Assembly (NCBI GenBank): GCA_900553345.1
Contig: USDE01000027.1
Location: 1 to 10,972 of the forward strand
Length of the DNA: 10,972 bases
Direction of reading: 5' to 3'
Source: an uncultured Collinsella sp.
GTDB taxonomy: Bacteria > Actinomycetota > Coriobacteriia > Coriobacteriales > Coriobacteriaceae
Shown here: positions 7,265 through 10,972 of the stretch, in pieces
How the letters are laid out: each line of letters starts with the position of its first letter
How positions within the stretch are numbered: the stretch's first letter is position 1
The notes under the pieces: generated by a model
The model's database searches: none
What the model saw: the letters and a program-made list of their open reading frames with translations, nothing else
What the model was told of the DNA's origin: nothing
Made by a program: the position numbers and the translations under genes

Positions 7265-7349
7265 GGCCGGGGCGGGAGGCGGACCTTTCTCTCGGAAAAC
7301 TTCGCGAAGCCCAGTTTCCGAGAGAAAGTGTCCGGCTGCCGCCCCGGCC
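7265..7349. repeat. Palindromic repeat element, copy B (extended hairpin)
   Basis: This element starts 12 bases behind the carB stop. The inner stem is CTTTCTCTCGGAAA (7285-7298) with TTTCCGAGAGAAAG (7315-7328), 14 bp perfect. After one bulged base (7329) the outer stem is 7265-7284 with 7330-7349: 20 positions with two G/G mismatches and a GGCCGGGGCGG base. The loop contains CTTCGCGAAG (7300-7309), which also sits in copy A. In total about 34 positions form one long stem. There is no T-tract. It could be a dispersed REP-like element or an mRNA-stabilising 3' hairpin. Confidence 0.75.
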
Positions 7350-7361
7350 GACCAGGTCACA

Positions 7362-10300
7362 TTACACCGTGTGCTGCGGCAGGTCCTGCAGAGCGATGAC
7401 GTCCATGCCCATGTCGTTGGCGCTGCCGTGACCCTGCTGGTCCTCACGCACCGCCTCGATGGCACTCACGTACGTGTTGGCGGCAGACATCGCGGTCACG
7501 CAAGTCACGCCGCGGCGCACCGCCTCGGTGCGCAACAGATAGCCGTCGCCACGCGAGCCCGGGCCGTACGGCGTGTTGATGATCACCGCGATCTTGCCAT
7601 CAGCGATGAGGTCACCGATGTTGGGGCGCTCGCCGTCGTGCGGGCCGCTGATCTTTTCCACGACCTCACACGTCACGTTGCCTCCGCGCAGCACGCGCGC
7701 CGTACCCTCGGTAGAGCAGATGTCAAAGCCCAAGTAGCGCAGGATGCGGGCGACCGAAAGGATATGACGCTTGTCGCGGTCGCACACGCTGATGAATACC
7801 TTGCCGCAACTCGGGTCGGGCAGCTTGTAGTCAATCGCCAGCTGCGTCTTGGCGTATGCCTCGGGATAGCTCTTGGCGATACCCATGACCTCGCCCGTCG
7901 ACTTCATCTCGGGCCCCAGGATAACGTCGGCTCCCGGGAAACGTCCCCAGGGCATGACAGCTTCCTTCATGCAGAACCAGTCCAGCTGACGCTCATCGCT
8001 CGGCAGGCCCAGGCTCGCGATGGTATCGCCCGCCATGATACGCGCCGCGCACTTGGCCAGCGGCACGCCGGTGGCCTTGGAGATGAACGGCACGGTACGG
8101 CTGGCGCGCGGGTTGGCCTCGATCACGTAGACGGTCTCGCCCTTGATGGCATACTGCACGTTGACCAGGCCGCGGACCCCCAGCGCCATCGCGATGCGGC
8201 GCGTGGTCTCGCGGAGCTTCGCCTGCAGGCTCTCGCTAAAGCTGAACGGCGGAATGCAGGTCGCAGAGTCACCGGAGTGGATACCGGCCTCCTCGATATG
8301 CTCCAGGATGCCGCCGATGTAGACCTCCTCGCCGTCGCACAGGGCGTCGACGTCGGACTCGATTGCACCCTCCAGGAAGCGATCGAGGTACACCGGGTAG
8401 TCGGGGCTAATGCGCGCAGCCTCGGCCATGTAATCGCGCAGATGCTCGGCATCGTAGGCGATCATCATGCCGCGACCGCCCAGCACATAGCTCGGACGCA
8501 CCAGCAGCGGGTAGCCAATGTGCGCGGCAACGGCTTCGGCCTCCTCAAACGAGGTGGCCTGGCCCGCCGGCGGGTACATAATGCCCAGCTTGTCGAGCAG
8601 GGCGGCAAAACGCTCGCGGTCCTCGGCAAAATCGATGGCGTCGGGCCTGGTACCCATGATGTTCACGCCGCTCTCCTCGAGCATGCGTGCCAGTTTAAGC
8701 GGGGTCTGACCGCCGAGCGTCACTACGACGCCGTCGGGACGCTCAACGTCGATAACGTCCATGACGTCCTCGTAGGTGAGCGGCTCAAAGTACAGGCGGT
8801 CTGACGTGTCGTAGTCGGTCGAGACGGTCTCTGGGTTGCAGTTGACCATGATGGTCTCGAAGCCGCGGGCCGCCAGCGCATAGCTCGCGTGCACGCAGCA
8901 GTAGTCAAACTCGATACCCTGGCCGATACGGTTGGGACCGGCACCCAGAATCATCGCCTTGGGCTTGCTTGCCGGCGTGGTCTCGTCGGGGGCAACGCAC
9001 TTCTTGGCGATCGGGCTCGTACGGTAGATGTTCTCGTAGGTCTTATAGTGGTATTCCGTGGCACTCGAGAACTCGGCGGCGCAGGTGTCGACCGTCTTCA
9101 TGCTGGGAACCACGCCCAGACCCTTACGGTAAGCGCGAACAAAACGCTCATCCGAGCCGGTCAGCGCGGCAATCTCGGCATCGCTCGTGCCATACTGCTT
9201 GAGCAGGCGCATCGCGTCGGCGTCAATGTCCTCCACGCGCAGGCCGCGAACGCTCTCCTGGACCCGCACCATATCGTTGATGCGGTTGAGATACCACGGA
9301 TCGATACCGCAGATGGCGTGGATGCGCGCAACATCCCAGCCACGGCGCAGGGCCTCGACCACAAAGAAGATGCGGTGCTCAGTCGGGGTGCCCACGGCCT
9401 GGGCGAGTTCATCGTCGCTCAGCTTATCGGCGCCCTCCTTGCCACCGGCGCAAATACCCTGGTGCCCGTCCTCCAGCGAGCGCATGGCCTTGCCAAAGGC
9501 CTCCTCAAAGGTGCGGCCGATCGCCATGATCTCGCCCACGGCCTTCATGCGCGTGGTGAGCGTGGGGTCGGTGCCCTTGAACTTCTCGAAGGCAAAGCGT
9601 GGCACCTTGACCACACAGTAGTCGATCGTGGGCTCAAAGCAGGCGGGCGTGGCCTTGGTGATGTCGTTGACGATCTCGTCGAGCGTATAGCCCACGGCCA
9701 GGCGAGCGGCGGCCTTGGCGATGGGGAAGCCCGTGGCCTTGGAAGCCAGCGCGGACGAACGACTCACGCGCGGGTTCATCTCGATGACAATCAGGCGGCC
9801 GGTCTGGGGGTTCACGGCAAACTGCACGTTAGAGCCACCGGTCTCGACGCCGATCTTCTCCAAGATAGCGAGCGAGGCGACACGCATGCGCTGATACTCA
9901 AGGTCGGAGAGGGTCTGCGCCGGCGCCACGGTGATGGAGTCACCGGTATGCACGCCCATGGGGTCGAGGTTCTCGATGGAGCACACGATGATGCCGTTGC
10001 CGGCGTGGTCGCGCATGACCTCCATCTCGTATTCTTTCCAACCCTCGATGGACTCCTCGACCAGTACCTCATGGGCAGGCGAGAGTTCAAGGCCCTGGCT
10101 CGCGATGGAGACGAGTTCCTCGTGAGTATGCGCTATGCCACCACCGGCGCCGCCCAAGGTAAAGCTCGGACGCAGCACGCAGGGATAGCCCACGCGCTCG
10201 GCGATGGCCTCGGCGTCAGCCACGCTGTAGGCATAGCCCGAGCGCGCGACCTCCAGGCCGATCTCGGCCATGGCCTCGTTAAAGAGCTTGCGGTCCTCAC

Positions 10301-10676
10301 CGCGCTCGATGGCGGCAAGGTCACAGCCGATCATCTCGACGCCGTACTTGTCGAGTGTGCCGTCCTTTGCCAGCTCGACGGCGGCATTCAGACCGGTCTG
10401 GCCGCCCAGCGTGGGCAGCAGCGCATCCGGGCGCTCCTTCTTGATCACGCGCTCGATAAATTCGGCGGTGATGGGCTCGACATAGGTGCGGTCGGCCAAG
10501 CCCGGATCGGTCATGATGGTCGCCGGGTTGGAGTTGACCAGGATGACCTCAAAGCCATCCTCCTTGAGCACCTTGCAGGCCTGGGCGCCGGAGTAATCGA
10601 ACTCGCAGGCCTGGCCAATGACGATGGGGCCCGAGCCAATGACGAGGATGCGCTTGATGTCGGTACGTTTAGGCAT
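7362..10676 (-). CDS. carB: Carbamoyl-phosphate synthase large subunit
   Basis: Synthetase subunit that makes carbamoyl phosphate from bicarbonate, two ATP and ammonia tunnelled from CarA; the product feeds pyrimidine and arginine synthesis in the cytosol. It has 1104 residues (E. coli CarB has 1073). Seen: a first carboxyphosphate half with [21 protein letters not shown] (10-30) and metal ligands E299 and N301 in [10 protein letters not shown]; a middle oligomerisation region, about 400-560; a second carbamate half from about 568 with [18 protein letters not shown] and E853/N855 in EANPRASRT; and a C-terminal MGS-like allosteric domain from about 955. Thr989 and Thr992 (STEGT), the Lys in VEKI and IINT match the E. 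coli UMP/IMP/ornithine-site pattern, so feedback control by nucleotides is likely. The ATG at 10676 gives the standard N terminus; the frame is open further upstream but only over carA. The gene is intact. Confidence 0.97.
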   Translation of the reverse strand: MPKRTDIKRILVIGSGPIVIGQACEFDYSGAQACKVLKEDGFEVILVNSNPATIMTDPGLADRTYVEPITAEFIERVIKKERPDALLPTLGGQTGLNAAVELAKDGTLDKYGVEMIGCDLAAIERGEDRKLFNEAMAEIGLEVARSGYAYSVADAEAIAERVGYPCVLRPSFTLGGAGGGIAHTHEELVSIASQGLELSPAHEVLVEESIEGWKEYEMEVMRDHAGNGIIVCSIENLDPMGVHTGDSITVAPAQTLSDLEYQRMRVASLAILEKIGVETGGSNVQFAVNPQTGRLIVIEMNPRVSRSSALASKATGFPIAKAAARLAVGYTLDEIVNDITKATPACFEPTIDYCVVKVPRFAFEKFKGTDPTLTTRMKAVGEIMAIGRTFEEAFGKAMRSLEDGHQGICAGGKEGADKLSDDELAQAVGTPTEHRIFFVVEALRRGWDVARIHAICGIDPWYLNRINDMVRVQESVRGLRVEDIDADAMRLLKQYGTSDAEIAALTGSDERFVRAYRKGLGVVPSMKTVDTCAAEFSSATEYHYKTYENIYRTSPIAKKCVAPDETTPASKPKAMILGAGPNRIGQGIEFDYCCVHASYALAARGFETIMVNCNPETVSTDYDTSDRLYFEPLTYEDVMDVIDVERPDGVVVTLGGQTPLKLARMLEESGVNIMGTRPDAIDFAEDRERFAALLDKLGIMYPPAGQATSFEEAEAVAAHIGYPLLVRPSYVLGGRGMMIAYDAEHLRDYMAEAARISPDYPVYLDRFLEGAIESDVDALCDGEEVYIGGILEHIEEAGIHSGDSATCIPPFSFSESLQAKLRETTRRIAMALGVRGLVNVQYAIKGETVYVIEANPRASRTVPFISKATGVPLAKCAARIMAGDTIASLGLPSDERQLDWFCMKEAVMPWGRFPGADVILGPEMKSTGEVMGIAKSYPEAYAKTQLAIDYKLPDPSCGKVFISVCDRDKRHILSVARILRYLGFDICSTEGTARVLRGGNVTCEVVEKISGPHDGERPNIGDLIADGKIAVIINTPYGPGSRGDGYLLRTEAVRRGVTCVTAMSAANTYVSAIEAVREDQQGHGSANDMGMDVIALQDLPQHTV

Positions 10677-10677
10677 G

Positions 10678-10972
10678 TTAGTTCTCCTCGGTCTCGGTCG
10701 CGGCGGAACCGTTCTCGGCAAAGTTCCAACCGGCAAGGCGGTCCTTCGCGGTGTCGATGTCCAGATAGTTCTCCTCGCCGTCCATGAGTCGCGTAAAGGC
10801 GGTAAAGAGATAGTGGGCATCGGTGGGGCCGGGTGAGGCCTCGGGGTGGTACTGGACCGAGAAGCACGGGGCGTCGAGCAGCTGGATGCCCTCGGCGGTG
10901 CCATCGTTGAGGTTCACGTGCGTCAGGCGAATGCGGCCGAAGCGCTCGTTCATCACGACCGGCGCGATGCCG
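10678..10972 (-). CDS. carA: Carbamoyl-phosphate synthase small subunit, C-terminal part
   Basis: Last 97 residues of the glutamine amidotransferase subunit, which hydrolyses glutamine and passes ammonia to CarB. The gene is cut by the window edge, so the start and the catalytic Cys are outside. Seen: [14 protein letters not shown], then [20 protein letters not shown], which holds the His and Glu of the class I amidotransferase triad (the HPE of the family), followed by a helix and an acidic tail (ATETEEN) of about 30 residues. It ends with TAA one base before carB, and the HPEASPGP motif with carB next door makes the call firm. Nothing can be said about the upstream promoter or pyrimidine control, since that region is absent. 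Confidence 0.95.
   Translation of the reverse strand, partial: GIAPVVMNERFGRIRLTHVNLNDGTAEGIQLLDAPCFSVQYHPEASPGPTDAHYLFTAFTRLMDGEENYLDIDTAKDRLAGWNFAENGSAATETEEN
10684..10689 (-). promoter_or_regulatory. carB ribosome binding site inside the carA 3' end
   Basis: GAGGAG (10689-10684) lies seven bases before the carB ATG, within the last codons of carA. Together with the one-base gap between the carA TAA and the carB ATG, this points to coupled translation and equal amounts of the two subunits. Confidence 0.75.

Larger units (their letters stand above)
6426..7361. other. 936-bp intergenic region, AT-rich and palindrome-rich, no gene seen
   Basis: This gap separates the glycosidase gene from carB. 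Hand counts of G+C in three 60-base blocks give 22 (6661-6720), 26 (6901-6960) and 21 (7021-7080), well below the flanking genes. Open frames of 61-76 codons occur on both strands, but none has a ribosome site, a recognisable product or gene-like codon use. The region contains the 5' side of the glycosidase, the 3' side of the car operon, two copies of a palindromic element, a long inverted-repeat pair and several hairpins, listed separately. Confidence 0.7.

Noticed and set aside
6751..7349. CRISPR array
   Set aside because: Only two copies, in opposite orientation and nearly 500 bp apart, with no spacer pattern.
7371..8804. A plus-strand open frame of 477 codons opposite carB
   Set aside because: It lies fully within carB, which is conserved across its length; the antisense product has no recognisable motif.
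8889..10787. A plus-strand open frame of 632 codons opposite carB and the end of carA
   Set aside because: Same reason: an antisense shadow of conserved genes, and it crosses the carA-carB junction.

Overview
The window looks like the chromosome of a GC-rich, Gram-positive gut actinobacterium. Collinsella or another member of the Coriobacteriia is my best guess. The reasons are the high GC in the genes, a very large secreted glycosidase with FIVAR repeats and an LPXTG-type anchor, and a tight carA-carB pair. No 16S rRNA or other taxonomic marker is present, so the placement is an inference. All three recognisable genes lie on the minus strand.

Region 1 (27-6425, minus) is one giant gene for a cell-wall-anchored, multi-domain glycoside hydrolase of family 31. 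Its catalytic motifs resemble the GH31 alpha-N-acetylgalactosaminidases that act on mucin-type O-glycans. After the catalytic part come a fibronectin III domain, galactose-binding (F5/8 type C, CBM32-like) domains, a dockerin-like EF-hand loop, a cohesin-like domain, a bacterial Ig-like domain, three FIVAR repeats, a Gly/Asn/Ser linker and an IPNTG sorting signal. This is the layout of a surface enzyme for host glycans.

Region 2 (6426-7361) holds no convincing gene. It is clearly more AT-rich than its flanks and full of symmetry. From left to right it has several short perfect palindromes upstream of the glycosidase; a 46-bp palindromic element (copy A); a 26-bp inverted-repeat pair enclosing 152 bp; a weak hairpin; a strong intrinsic terminator for the genes to the right; another hairpin; and a second, larger copy of the palindromic element (copy B) just behind carB. 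Copies A and B have cores about 85% identical in opposite orientation. This is the least explained part of the window.

Region 3 (7362-10972, minus) is the end of carA and a complete carB, one base apart. Their products are the glutaminase and synthetase subunits of carbamoyl-phosphate synthetase, which feeds pyrimidine and arginine synthesis. Transcription runs carA to carB, then through the copy-B hairpin to the terminator at 7156-7191. The glycosidase gene is therefore probably a separate transcription unit. No RNA gene, CRISPR array or transposase gene was found.
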